DNA of 64,000 nucleotides from a virus. The notes under the pieces are model-generated. The model saw only the letters and a program-made list of their open reading frames with translations, ran no database searches and was not told the DNA's origin. Position numbers and translations under genes: made by a program. Within the stretch, counting starts at the first letter, position 1. Each line of letters begins with the position of its first letter. Of the stretch, positions 30,790-39,099 are shown piece by piece. Location: positions 1 to 64,000 of the IMG/VR virus record IMGVR_UViG_3300025684_000015, one strand, 5' to 3'.

Positions 30790-31861
30790 CGCCAAATATA
30801 TCCCTGAATTTTTTAGTATGTTTACTTGTTTTAGTTTTAGCTGTAGCATCGCCTGGAGCTGGTTTATATGCAGCTGGATCATCGTCATCCATTTTAGCTT
30901 GTTTATTAAATTGCGCTTTACGTTTGGCTTGAGTAGATTTACTTAAACCACTATGATATACTTTCTTTTCAACCATTAGGTTTTCATAACCTGGAGCTTG
31001 ATATGGAGCATTAACATATGAATCTCTACGCATGTCATCTGGATTTACTTTATCAACACCGTCTAACCATTTGCGCCATCTTTCACCCTTGGATTCTACA
31101 ATAAGATAATTAGCTCCAAGATATTCGATAGTAGCTACAATGCCATTTTCTTTAATAACAACTTCTTCACCAACACTGAATAAATTATCGCGCATATACG
31201 ATTCGCGAATTTCAGAAACAGGCTCAAGTTGAATGTGATTTTTAAAGTTGTTTTGTTCTTTAAGACCAATACCTTTTCTTACAGCATTATATACAGCTTT
31301 TGTATCTGCTGTAGAAAGCTTTTTAGGCATATATTGCGCGAATGTAGTGAAATCGCCATTTTCAGCAAAGCCTCTTAGTTTTGTACCTGAAACACCTTCA
31401 ACACCCTTTGAATCTGGATCTCTGTTACCAGCATTAAGTACTGAAATATTTTCAAAGTTATAAAAGCCATGCTTACTCTTTACACCATTATACTTATTCA
31501 GTAAAATATCGTATTCTCGTATTCTATCTGAGCCAGCACAAATAACAACCTTTTTGAAACCTTCTTTATGAAAAATTGTCATAAGATTAAGAAGTGTGCT
31601 AGCACCTTTATCTAACATAATTTGGCGAGCATATTGTGGAAAACCTTTACGTGCAAACTTTACTTTTTGCACGAATGGAATAGGATTCTTTTTGTCGTCT
31701 TCTGATTGAGTAAGATAAATTCTAAATGGATTATTGCCAGCTTTTTGCTTAAGAAAGTCTAATAATTTCTCATGGCCAGCCGTTGGTGGATTCATACGAC
31801 CCCACACAAAATAAAGAGTTTTCTCTTCTTCAATTAAATATGATTTGAATGAACTGATCAT
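30782..31861 (-). CDS. NMN-adenylyltransferase-like nucleotidyltransferase with C-terminal extension (359 aa)
   Basis: YFVWGRMNPPTAGHEKLLDFL is the HxGH-type nucleotide-binding motif (G-x-x-NPPTxGH), and VSGTKLRGFAENGDF the ISxTxxR-type phosphate-binding segment of the NadM/CTP-transferase family. That domain ends near residue 200. The rest, including a small beta domain (EEVVIKENGIVATIEYLG), is phage-specific. The N-terminus MISSFKSYLIEEE resembles a capsid-targeting peptide. It could act on NAD metabolism in the new host cell if injected, which is inference. Confidence 0.7.
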   Translation of the reverse strand: MISSFKSYLIEEEKTLYFVWGRMNPPTAGHEKLLDFLKQKAGNNPFRIYLTQSEDDKKNPIPFVQKVKFARKGFPQYARQIMLDKGASTLLNLMTIFHKEGFKKVVICAGSDRIREYDILLNKYNGVKSKHGFYNFENISVLNAGNRDPDSKGVEGVSGTKLRGFAENGDFTTFAQYMPKKLSTADTKAVYNAVRKGIGLKEQNNFKNHIQLEPVSEIRESYMRDNLFSVGEEVVIKENGIVATIEYLGANYLIVESKGERWRKWLDGVDKVNPDDMRRDSYVNAPYQAPGYENLMVEKKVYHSGLSKSTQAKRKAQFNKQAKMDDDDPAAYKPAPGDATAKTKTSKHTKKFRDIFGDD

Positions 31862-32244
31862 CGTTTTCTAGCAATCTCCGCGCGCCGTTTCTTTGGCATT
31901 AAGCGGCGTTGCATAATAGCAATACGTTGTTGCCAACCACCTTGCTTTAAACGCTTTTCAATTTGTTTCTTTTTAGCTACTGAGACTTCAGATTTTTTAT
32001 TACCTGAGCCAGCCAATTTGTCTGCAAATGTTGCTCGAGCTGCTCTGCGAGATCTACCCTTTAAAACCTTAGTAGATGCTAGCCTTCTCATGGCTCTTTT
32101 CTTTGCCATGGCCAAGCGAGTCTTACGCCGTTTTGCTGATCGTGCTAATTTACGACGACCTTGAATAGAGAGTTCTTCGCTGACATCATCTTTATTGTCA
32201 ACACGGTTCTCTATAATGAATTTTTTAAATGACATTGATGCCAT
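31858..32244 (-). CDS. very basic protein with capsid-targeting-like N-terminus (128 aa)
   Basis: After MASMSFKKFIIENR the protein is about one third Lys and Arg (GRRKLARSAKRRKTRLAMAK, RLMPKKRRAEIARKR). It probably binds nucleic acid, for example packaged DNA. The second Met (32235) gives MSFKKFIIE, closer to the shared motif. Function not known. Confidence 0.6.
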   Translation of the reverse strand: MASMSFKKFIIENRVDNKDDVSEELSIQGRRKLARSAKRRKTRLAMAKKRAMRRLASTKVLKGRSRRAARATFADKLAGSGNKKSEVSVAKKKQIEKRLKQGGWQQRIAIMQRRLMPKKRRAEIARKR

Positions 32245-32279
32245 TTTATATTCTCCCTGGTTTATCCCATTTAATATAT

Positions 32280-33506
32280 TTATCGGCCAGTTTTATCCCA
32301 GCCTTTCAAAACGTCGGGTGAAAAGTTAGCATAGGAAAATTCCATCCTATCAACAATTTTCACCGCATCACCACCAAGTTTATCGATTGCTACATAACCT
32401 TCTGGATCTGTTGTACGATAACCTTTTTTAGTTTTAAGAAAAGTACTAACAGTACTCAACTTATTTAATCTATTTATAAGAATTAGTTTAGCTAAAACAA
32501 GTTCTCTTTGCAATTCAAACATATTTTCTAGTGATTTTTTATTTGAATCAGAAAAGAAAGTAAGTAATGCATCTAACTGTTTTTGTTGAGCAGACTTTCC
32601 TTTTTCTGTTTTACGTTTATCAATTTCTTTTTGGTATTTTTGTTTAATAAATTGAATAAGAGATTGTGTTCTTTTATTTGCAGGTGGTGGTACTTCACCT
32701 TTCCGCACAAACGAATTAGCATGAGTTTCAATATGTCTTGCTAGCGTTTCGTTTGCTTCTAATGTTTTAAGAGTTGAACCTGCAATTTTATTAAAAAGAA
32801 ATCCAGCATTTTTTAGATGGCTATTTACTTCATTTGTTTCTTTTTCACTCATTGTCAGATTAGTCATGTCTCTTAGCATAGCATCTTGAGACCAAACGTT
32901 TGGTGACTTATTTAACTTTGCAACATTAACACCATAACCCGCTTTCATCGTTTCAAATGTTTTTCCAGTATACGTTGTATGCCAGACAATTCCGATTTTA
33001 GCACTTTTAATTGCTTTAGCTGCTTCCGATTTCTCAGGAACTGCATAGACAATAGTATTCGGATGGAATGTAAGATACGATTCACCCGCAATTTTACTCG
33101 TCTTAAGATCTCCTGGGCCATACAAAAAATCTCCTTGAATGACTCCTTTAATACCCAGTGCGGGTAAATATTTAAGAGCTAATTTAAGTTTATCTGCCAA
33201 ATCACCAGAAGTGTCAGCTTCTACATCGGCATTTGTCTTATATACTTTAGGGTTAACGTTAAAGATACCTTTCTTTGCTACAAAGAATTTTCCATCACGT
33301 GGATCGATACCAGCAAAAATAGCTGGTGCTCCATCCCATTTAACTGAAACATTACCAGCATGTTTGCCACTTAGCATATCACGAAGAGAACGTAGAGCTA
33401 AAATGGCATCACGTGTTCCTTTGACTCCACCGTAGATAACCTTATCCTCGATGTGAGTCATATGGGTGTTTTTTTGTTCAGTTATAAAAGAACTAAATTT
33501 TTCCAT
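32280..33506 (-). CDS. ligase-like KxDG nucleotidyltransferase, DUF6267-like (408 aa)
   Basis: VSVKWDGAPAIFAGID (Lys 56) is motif I of the covalent nucleotidyltransferases (DNA/RNA ligases, capping enzymes), FVAKKGIF fits motif III-like, and VIQGDFLYG matches a motif IV-like E/QGD segment. The family recurs in T4-like marine phages (DUF6267 as I recall), activity untested. The start MEKFSSFITEQK at 33506 carries the F-x-x-F-I-x-E N-terminus, so it may be packaged and cleaved. It overlaps the previous stop as TAATG. Confidence 0.65.
   Translation of the reverse strand: MEKFSSFITEQKNTHMTHIEDKVIYGGVKGTRDAILALRSLRDMLSGKHAGNVSVKWDGAPAIFAGIDPRDGKFFVAKKGIFNVNPKVYKTNADVEADTSGDLADKLKLALKYLPALGIKGVIQGDFLYGPGDLKTSKIAGESYLTFHPNTIVYAVPEKSEAAKAIKSAKIGIVWHTTYTGKTFETMKAGYGVNVAKLNKSPNVWSQDAMLRDMTNLTMSEKETNEVNSHLKNAGFLFNKIAGSTLKTLEANETLARHIETHANSFVRKGEVPPPANKRTQSLIQFIKQKYQKEIDKRKTEKGKSAQQKQLDALLTFFSDSNKKSLENMFELQRELVLAKLILINRLNKLSTVSTFLKTKKGYRTTDPEGYVAIDKLGGDAVKIVDRMEFSYANFSPDVLKGWDKTGR
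32471..32478 (-). promoter_or_regulatory. possible late promoter TATAAATA (intragenic)
   Basis: Exact octamer on the minus strand within the ligase-like gene, 227 bp upstream of the basic protein gene. It could be a chance match. Confidence 0.3.
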
Positions 33507-35089
33507 TATCGTACCTCGATCCAACCTAAACTGGCCCAACCGTCTTTGTTGGCGCCGGTTGCGGCAACAGCGATTACAAATGTAGCAGGTGTGTCACCCA
33601 GCGTAGTTGTGGTATTTCTCGTCAACTGTGTGATAGCACGTTCTGGTAGTTTATATGCAGTACCTTGGTTGCCGGAACTAACATACACCGTGTCTAAAAT
33701 AGTTCCGTTGCTCAGTGCGGTACCGGTAATGTTATATTCCACAGCACTTTCAGAATCATAACTGATCCAAGTGCCACCTGTGATGACAGCACCTTCCAAT
33801 ACCCTAATAAAGATATTTGTATTATCTAACGTTGCTCCAGCATAAAAGTCTGGTATGACCACTGAGTTGAGTGCGGTACTTTTTAATCTAATAGCAACCA
33901 CAGGATAGAATGTGTTGGCTGAGCTGAGTGTGTGCCCTGTGATTGGACTTGACTGACTCTTCTGCCTACCTATTAGTGTGGTTGTACCCTCTGAAGTAAA
34001 TGAATGTGAACCTTGCCAAAAGTAATGTGGCCCAGAAGAAACCCCTGTGACATTGGCCAGTTCCACCCTTACTGGTAGTGCAGCATTTCCTGACCATGTA
34101 TTTTCAATTCTATTAGCATGATTAAATTTGTGTATTGCATGAGCATTATTGTCAATAACAAATTTAAACTCTACCTGTCCTGCCCCATACCATTCATATT
34201 CAATAATGATTTGTTGTATGGCAGAGGGATTAAATACGATACCACTCGGACCTGTACCATCCAGTTTGTCATCGCTCCAATCATCACGAGCAACACGAGT
34301 TTCAACTATTCCTCCAGATGTATTTCTGCGAATCACACAGTAAAATGTAGACCCTTCTTCTTCAAAGTATGCGCCATTGCCCTCATCAAATAACCCAACG
34401 CGTCTACGAATACCAGGAAGAAGTGGATACCAACGAAATACCATAGACATTTCGCTTTGCCGTCCTGGTATATATCTCTGAACACGCTTGGTTTGGCGTT
34501 TAATCTCATCACCTGCTGTACCGCCCACTTCGAGTAAAACCATAGCCTGATATTCGTCATGCGCGGCACTGGCTGTTCCTGAAATCTGTTCGTCCCAGAT
34601 GTCGTCATCTTTGCTTTGTGTATATGTAGCAAAGTCTGTTAATTCGAATGTAGACACCTTGCGACGGTTTTTAGAAGTGTGTTGTACAGTATCGTCATCA
34701 ACCAACAACACTTGCTTACCCCAAGGATTTACGTCAGTTCCGATAACTTTAAGTGGATTGCCCACATCATTCTTAACTTCAACTTCAGGTATACTAGTAA
34801 CATTGACGTTAATATGAGAAGCACTATCAAGCATTAAGTTAAAAGTCTGACCGACGATATCAACGTGTAATGGATCACCTTCGTCATTGCTGACTTCCAC
34901 TTCACCAGGGATTGACACGGGCCCAGTAATTGTAATTGATTCACCGCCAATAGAAACAGGCAATGGATTATCTGAATCAACGATGACTCCACTTCTATTT
35001 GCAGCAAGCATCATGACTTCAAAAAGGTCATCGTTTCTTGATGGGCCATTTCTTAGAAAATCATTACGGATTTTACTAAATTGTGCCAT
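33506..35089 (-). CDS. large beta-rich virion structural protein (527 aa)
   Basis: The N-terminal 130 residues contain degenerate repeats of the form V-x-I-x-G...x-V-x-V-S/T (ITITGPVSIPGEVEVSNDEG, INVNVTSIPEVEVKNDVGNP), typical of fibre or decoration proteins. A jelly-roll-like region follows, with alternating hydrophobic strands and few charges. Base use is more GC-rich than the neighbours. No enzymatic motif. It is probably a tail fibre, neck or outer-capsid protein of T4-like marine phages. The exact part cannot be fixed. Confidence 0.6.
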   Translation of the reverse strand: MAQFSKIRNDFLRNGPSRNDDLFEVMMLAANRSGVIVDSDNPLPVSIGGESITITGPVSIPGEVEVSNDEGDPLHVDIVGQTFNLMLDSASHINVNVTSIPEVEVKNDVGNPLKVIGTDVNPWGKQVLLVDDDTVQHTSKNRRKVSTFELTDFATYTQSKDDDIWDEQISGTASAAHDEYQAMVLLEVGGTAGDEIKRQTKRVQRYIPGRQSEMSMVFRWYPLLPGIRRRVGLFDEGNGAYFEEEGSTFYCVIRRNTSGGIVETRVARDDWSDDKLDGTGPSGIVFNPSAIQQIIIEYEWYGAGQVEFKFVIDNNAHAIHKFNHANRIENTWSGNAALPVRVELANVTGVSSGPHYFWQGSHSFTSEGTTTLIGRQKSQSSPITGHTLSSANTFYPVVAIRLKSTALNSVVIPDFYAGATLDNTNIFIRVLEGAVITGGTWISYDSESAVEYNITGTALSNGTILDTVYVSSGNQGTAYKLPERAITQLTRNTTTTLGDTPATFVIAVAATGANKDGWASLGWIEVR

Positions 35090-35121
35090 TATACTTCCTT
35101 TACCTTTGAACTTATAGTTAT

Positions 35122-35150
35122 ATTATACCAAATATTCTGCTAAAAGTACA
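35122..35150 (-). promoter_or_regulatory. weak sigma70-like promoter
   Basis: TGTACT, 17 bp, TATAAT upstream of the 527-aa structural gene. The -35 departs from the TTTACA consensus of the others. Confidence 0.5.
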
Positions 35151-35168
35151 CAGTTTTTTTCAATTAAT

Positions 35169-36152
35169 TTAAATTTCTTTTGTTGTACTAACAGTTTTTG
35201 CTTTTGGAAAAATACCAACTCTAGCTTTTGATAAAAACTTTCCAGCAATATTAGCACCACGATCTGTTGTATAACGAGCAAAAAATACTGGCTCATAACC
35301 AGCACCAACTAAGGGAGATCCATTTCTACCAGAGTGCGTAGATTTGATTTTATAAACTGAGCCGCTTTTGACTAATTTCATATCACCTTGATGAAATTCA
35401 TCGACGTTATTTCTACCACGAGATTTTCCAAAATCAATACCATACACTGACTTCATGATTAAGTCTTTATTTTTACAAATACGATAAACACTTTGCCCTG
35501 AGCTTAATCCCTCTGGAAACATATCTATTATATCAGTCATAAATTGTTTTACTTCTGAGTTATTACTCAAAGAGCGATCGCTTAATCCGCCATATTGTTG
35601 AAAGTGTTGTGGTTTAGATCCGGCCTTGTGGGACAACCATGCTACTTCTTGTCCCATAGCATTTACAAAATGAAAGTCTGCTTTAGGAACACCTGGTGTA
35701 GACTCAATCCCACAAATCTCAATTGTTCTTCCACCAACATTTATTTTAATTTCTGCTTCATTTTCTTTTTCAATTGCTTTTTCTATTTCAATTCTAAATT
35801 TAGTTAAAGCTGCATCTTCAGCTGCTGTACCTGAGCCAGCTCCTTTACCACCAAGAGATGCATCTTTAAGAAAGTCATTAGGAAATACAAGATTAGCATT
35901 TCTACCATTTAGCTTTCCTGGCAATGTAACCTTATATCCTTTTGGAGGATTAGCAATCTGAGATACTAATTCTTCTGCTGCTTTAGAATTTTTGTCAACA
36001 TAGAACTCACCCTTTTTGACTAAGAATCCTTTAGTATTTTTGATTTTGTCAATAACAATCGGATCTCTACCACGGCGAGTAATGTCACTTAATTTAAGCT
36101 CATTATAGCTTGCCATTGCGTCCTCCGTTATATACTGTCTAAACTTTAACAT
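35169..36152 (-). CDS. conserved phage protein with capsid-targeting-like N-terminus (327 aa)
   Basis: MLKFRQYITEDA has the shared F-x-x-Y-I-x-E pattern, and a late promoter lies 34 bp upstream, supporting the start at 36152. A second ATG at 36116 (MASYNELKL) has a better GGAGGA site and would lack the peptide. The middle holds GVPKADFHFVNAMGQEVAWL followed by SHKAG, where D...(S/E)xK could be a PD-(D/E)XK nuclease centre. A DNA-acting internal protein is a reasonable guess, not shown. Confidence 0.55.
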   Translation of the reverse strand: MLKFRQYITEDAMASYNELKLSDITRRGRDPIVIDKIKNTKGFLVKKGEFYVDKNSKAAEELVSQIANPPKGYKVTLPGKLNGRNANLVFPNDFLKDASLGGKGAGSGTAAEDAALTKFRIEIEKAIEKENEAEIKINVGGRTIEICGIESTPGVPKADFHFVNAMGQEVAWLSHKAGSKPQHFQQYGGLSDRSLSNNSEVKQFMTDIIDMFPEGLSSGQSVYRICKNKDLIMKSVYGIDFGKSRGRNNVDEFHQGDMKLVKSGSVYKIKSTHSGRNGSPLVGAGYEPVFFARYTTDRGANIAGKFLSKARVGIFPKAKTVSTTKEI

Positions 36153-36185
36153 TTAATTAAACCGTAATCTGTGAGTTTATAATAG

Positions 36186-36193
36186 TATTTATA
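36186..36193 (-). promoter_or_regulatory. T4-type late promoter TATAAATA
   Basis: Exact octamer directly after the terminator at 36196-36230, 34 bp upstream of the 327-aa gene. Confidence 0.7.
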
Positions 36194-36195
36194 AC

Positions 36196-36230
36196 AGAAA
36201 AAAACGCTACCCCTTTTGAAGTAGCGTTTT
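36196..36230 (-). terminator. hairpin terminator after the DUF932 gene
   Basis: AACGCTAC (36203-36210) pairs with GTAGCGTT (36221-36228), followed on the minus strand by TTTTTT. It ends the early unit that starts at 37498. Confidence 0.85.
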
Positions 36231-36253
36231 ATGTTTACAGAAAGAATACAGAA

Positions 36254-37210
36254 TTAAGCTACTTCTGCAAACTTAATAGCTGTTTCAAGAGCATTCTTTT
36301 TACGCACCTGATTTCCACCAAACCAAGATGAATACAAACGGTTATCTGCATTACGACCTTGTACATGATCGGTGATATATGTTAGTGAATTATAAGCCTG
36401 CCACCAAGAACCTTCAGCAAATTCTGCACCGGGCTGAGACTCAAGAGCTTCAAGACAAAGCTTTGCATTACGAGACAATGTATCAGCAGATAATTCTTTA
36501 CCTTGAACTTTTTTGTCTGCAGTACGTGGATAGATTGTATTATAATATTCAATAAGTGAATCCATTGTAAAGCGCTTTTTACCAAGAAACTCAGCCATTT
36601 CTTTATAAGTTGCTAGCTTTTCAGATGCAATCCCAAGAGCTTCTTTTACTTCAGAAGGATTAAAGTCAACACGATGGCCAACTTTTACTGCACGTTCAGC
36701 ATTCATATTAAGTGAAAGTGAAAGTGTATTATTACATACAACACGAATCGGAGTAAATCGAATATCAATTGACTTACCATATTGGTGTGGGTTAGAGAAC
36801 AAGAAGTATGAATCAACTTGATCACCACCAAAGAGATCAAATGACTCACTGACTTTTGCCAATGCCCATACCATTTGACCACCCTTTAGTGATCCAGCAG
36901 TATGCATTTCCATTTGACCAGAAAGAACATATTCTCCAAAGAACTCAAAAGCATCTTCATTTTGAAGTGGCTTCCAATTTTCACCAACATTGGTTAGAAT
37001 TTTTCCATCTGTCTCACGTACTAAAGACTTTTGACCAGTTGATTTACGTTCACCATTGAACTCGATGAAAGACTCAACCTCTTGAACTTTCCAATCCAAA
37101 CCAGCTTTTTCAAGCATTTGATTTGGAGTAAGATCATTTGAGACAGGAACTCCAAGACCATGCCATGGAAGTTCGCCTGCGTACGCCATTGTTTCAACTT
37201 GATGTGCCAT
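36254..37210 (-). CDS. DUF932 family protein (318 aa)
   Basis: AYAGELPWHGLGVPVS near the N-terminus, TNVGENWKPLQNEDAFEFF, and FTPIRVVCNNTLSLSL are the three conserved blocks of the DUF932 / phage-plasmid-like protein family (TIGR03299). Its function is unknown. It is common in large phages and plasmids, often expressed early, which fits the promoter-terminator unit here. It has an SD-like GGAG before the start. Confidence 0.85.
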   Translation of the reverse strand: MAHQVETMAYAGELPWHGLGVPVSNDLTPNQMLEKAGLDWKVQEVESFIEFNGERKSTGQKSLVRETDGKILTNVGENWKPLQNEDAFEFFGEYVLSGQMEMHTAGSLKGGQMVWALAKVSESFDLFGGDQVDSYFLFSNPHQYGKSIDIRFTPIRVVCNNTLSLSLNMNAERAVKVGHRVDFNPSEVKEALGIASEKLATYKEMAEFLGKKRFTMDSLIEYYNTIYPRTADKKVQGKELSADTLSRNAKLCLEALESQPGAEFAEGSWWQAYNSLTYITDHVQGRNADNRLYSSWFGGNQVRKKNALETAIKFAEVA

Positions 37211-37222
37211 AATATATGCTCC

Positions 37223-37498
37223 TTAAGCAGCAATTAAAAGTGATGGTGATACATTCCACATACCAGCAGAGCCGGCATTCACCACAATATTTTTCTTGTT
37301 AATTCTTTGAATAGTGCCATTCATAGCACCACGTCTTCCAGTCCATTTCACATTTTGTCCTACACTGAAAGTATGCTTGATAGCATTATTTTTCATGCGG
37401 CGAGTGGTGTTAAACATCTCAGCCATTTGATCAAATTGTGTGAGATCAGCCTTTGCCATAAGAACTTGAAGTTTAGCCATTTCATTTGTTGTCAACAT
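37223..37498 (-). CDS. small KOW/SH3-like protein (91 aa)
   Basis: The start MLTTNEMAKLQVLMAK at 37498 follows GAGGAAATGATT. The C-terminal half, FSVGQNVKWTGRRGAMNGTI, then INKKNIVVNAG and WNVSPSLLI, looks like a KOW/SH3-type barrel as in ribosomal or NusG proteins. The N-terminal half is helical. First gene after the promoter at 37529-37557, so probably early. Confidence 0.6.
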   Translation of the reverse strand: MLTTNEMAKLQVLMAKADLTQFDQMAEMFNTTRRMKNNAIKHTFSVGQNVKWTGRRGAMNGTIQRINKKNIVVNAGSAGMWNVSPSLLIAA

Positions 37499-37528
37499 AA
37501 TCATTTCCTCTTTTCATTTTATAAGTAT

Positions 37529-37557
37529 ATTATACAACACTTTTTAGTACTTGTAAA
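37529..37557 (-). promoter_or_regulatory. sigma70-like early promoter (cassette copy)
   Basis: TTTACA, 17 bp, TATAAT abutting the terminator of the lyase gene. Confidence 0.82.
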
Positions 37558-37583
37558 CAAAAAAATGCATTTAATTTGCATTT
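37557..37583 (-). terminator. hairpin terminator of the cassette
   Basis: AATGCA (37564-37569) pairs with TGCATT (37577-37582), followed by TTTTT on the minus strand, overlapping the last codons of the lyase gene. Confidence 0.7.
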
Positions 37584-38371
37584 ATTTTTATAAAATCTAC
37601 ATCAAGGACAGAACGAGCATTATCTTCTCTTCCGCCGCGATAGATTCCAAATTTGATGTAAGGCTTCTTGCCTTTTCTCATTACAATCTTATCAGACTTA
37701 GCACTCCAGACTTCATCTCCATTTGTCACCTTAGTGACCATATTAAAATGATCTTTCTTCATATCTAGATTAATTGTAACGTCTACCCATTTACCAATAT
37801 GATCATGGACTATAAAGTTTCCCATTGTCTTCTCAGACTCTAACTCAATATGGTTTAAATAATAATCTTTTCCAGATGCATGTTGAGTGCGAACACGTAA
37901 ACGATTTCCTTTATCTACAGATAAAATATAAGCAGGTTTACATGAACCCTTTTTGTCGCTTTTGTAACAATTATTATATACTTGCAAAATAGTGTTTATT
38001 GAATCAGTCCACTGGTTAGTCCATTCAGCAAATCTAATTCTATATTTAATTTCATAGCTTTTATTTGGATAAAGGTATTCCATATTGCCTTTATAGCCAG
38101 CAGTAAGTTCTATCCTTTCATGCCATTGATATCCACTACGCTTATTGTTATCTGCTCGGCATCCACCACGCTCACCAGCATTTACTTCAAATCTAAGAAA
38201 TTCAATATCTTTTTCTTTTAGCATTGAGTATTTAGATTTGCCTTGAGAAGGACAACTCTGATAAAAATTATGACTCCAATCTTTATCTTTTATTGCAAAT
38301 GCTTGTGAACTGAAAAATCCAGCTGCACAACTCAATACCACAGTGTGGAATACTATTTCTGAATATTTCAT
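37571..38371 (-). CDS. secreted polysaccharide lyase-like protein (266 aa)
   Basis: Residues 1-26 are a signal peptide (VVLSCAAGFFSSQAFA then IKD). The mature part carries FEVNAGERGGC, QWHERIELTAGYKG, an R-x-E-x-like H-E-R-I-E-L motif, and late strands YIKFGIYRGG, the pattern of the concanavalin-fold lyases in PF14099/PL20-type families that cut acidic polysaccharides by beta-elimination. Secretion by the infected host is expected rather than virion attachment. The start overlaps the stop of the small membrane peptide (ATGA). Confidence 0.65.
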   Translation of the reverse strand: MKYSEIVFHTVVLSCAAGFFSSQAFAIKDKDWSHNFYQSCPSQGKSKYSMLKEKDIEFLRFEVNAGERGGCRADNNKRSGYQWHERIELTAGYKGNMEYLYPNKSYEIKYRIRFAEWTNQWTDSINTILQVYNNCYKSDKKGSCKPAYILSVDKGNRLRVRTQHASGKDYYLNHIELESEKTMGNFIVHDHIGKWVDVTINLDMKKDHFNMVTKVTNGDEVWSAKSDKIVMRKGKKPYIKFGIYRGGREDNARSVLDVDFIKINAN

Positions 38372-38448
38372 CTTTTATCCTCAGGCCAGTAAAGAGCGAG
38401 ACACCAAAGTAATATTAAACAAACTATTAAACTTGCTACAAATTCCAT
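38368..38448 (-). CDS. 26-aa membrane micropeptide
   Basis: MEFVASLIVCLILLWCLALYW then PEDKR, a single membrane span. Start (TAATG) and stop (ATGA) overlap both neighbours, so it is placed for coupled translation ahead of the lyase gene. Very short, so only context supports it. Confidence 0.45.
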   Translation of the reverse strand: MEFVASLIVCLILLWCLALYWPEDKR

Positions 38449-38651
38449 TAGTGCCTCGCATGATCTTGATCGGTGAATTGAGAAACATGATCAGGATCTG
38501 ATTTATGTGAGAAGACAACAGTATCATTGTCGACATCAACATCACCGTACATACGATGATCATGAACCAGATGGATAAAGTCAGGTCTACCAAAAACCCT
38601 GACAGCAGCCAGATAATCATTATCATTTCGAAAACCAACAAAGTGTAGCAT
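38448..38651 (-). CDS. conserved small phage protein, His/Asp-rich (67 aa)
   Basis: MLHFVGFRNDNDYLAAVRVF, then GRPDFIHLVHDHRM and GDVDVDNDTVVFSHKSD, resembles short uncharacterised proteins of marine phages that begin with xHFVGF and include a G-D-V-V-I-F strand. AGG precedes the ATG. Function unknown. Confidence 0.6.
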   Translation of the reverse strand: MLHFVGFRNDNDYLAAVRVFGRPDFIHLVHDHRMYGDVDVDNDTVVFSHKSDPDHVSQFTDQDHARH

Positions 38652-38658
38652 TATAAAC

Positions 38659-38730
38659 CTATATAAACATCAAGATTGGAAGTGATGCCATTGCAAACAT
38701 AAAGATAATTCCAAGGATAATTTGAGACAT
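38659..38730 (-). CDS. 23-aa membrane micropeptide
   Basis: MSQIILGIIFMFAMASLPIL then MFI, one hydrophobic helix. The start overlaps the stop of the 85-aa gene as TAATG. Support is coupling and composition only. Confidence 0.4.
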   Translation of the reverse strand: MSQIILGIIFMFAMASLPILMFI

Positions 38731-38987
38731 TACACTGCCTCCTGGATCATTGGTGAACCATCAAAGTTAGTACTCATGACAACACCTTGACACTCGATCC
38801 AACGAGCGGCTTCTTCAATATTTTGATAAGCATCTGACTCATCGGCATCAAATGTACCATCTTCCTTTTTGATTTCCCAAGAACCACGAAAATCGCCAAG
38901 CATATCTTGACAAATATAACATTCCTGCTCAGATACAACATTAGTTGCTTTATAGAAACCTTCAGAAACTTTAACGATTTTTAACAT
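38730..38987 (-). CDS. hypothetical acidic protein (85 aa)
   Basis: The start at 38987 (MLKIVKVSEGFYKATN) has GAGGA at proper distance, while the ATG at 38996 abuts it. Contains a CYIC pair and ends SPMIQEAV. First gene after the promoter at 39019-39047. Function unknown. Confidence 0.58.
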   Translation of the reverse strand: MLKIVKVSEGFYKATNVVSEQECYICQDMLGDFRGSWEIKKEDGTFDADESDAYQNIEEAARWIECQGVVMSTNFDGSPMIQEAV

Positions 38988-39018
38988 GATCAACATCCTC
39001 TTTTCATTTTATAAGTAT

Positions 39019-39047
39019 ATTATATCATAAAAAAGAACCTTTGTAAA
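39019..39047 (-). promoter_or_regulatory. sigma70-like early promoter (cassette copy)
   Basis: TTTACA, 17 bp, TATAAT directly after the terminator at 39048-39083. Confidence 0.82.
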
Positions 39048-39083
39048 CAAAAAAATGCACTTAATTTGAAAAAAAGTGCATTT
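39048..39083 (-). terminator. hairpin terminator of the cassette
   Basis: AATGCACTT (39054-39062) with AAGTGCATT (39074-39082) and a minus-strand T-run. Confidence 0.82.
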
Positions 39084-39099
39084 AGTTTATGTGTTATAA

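Noticed and set aside
37307-37768. 153-aa plus-strand ORF
   Set aside because: It crosses a promoter and terminator and lies antisense to two supported genes.
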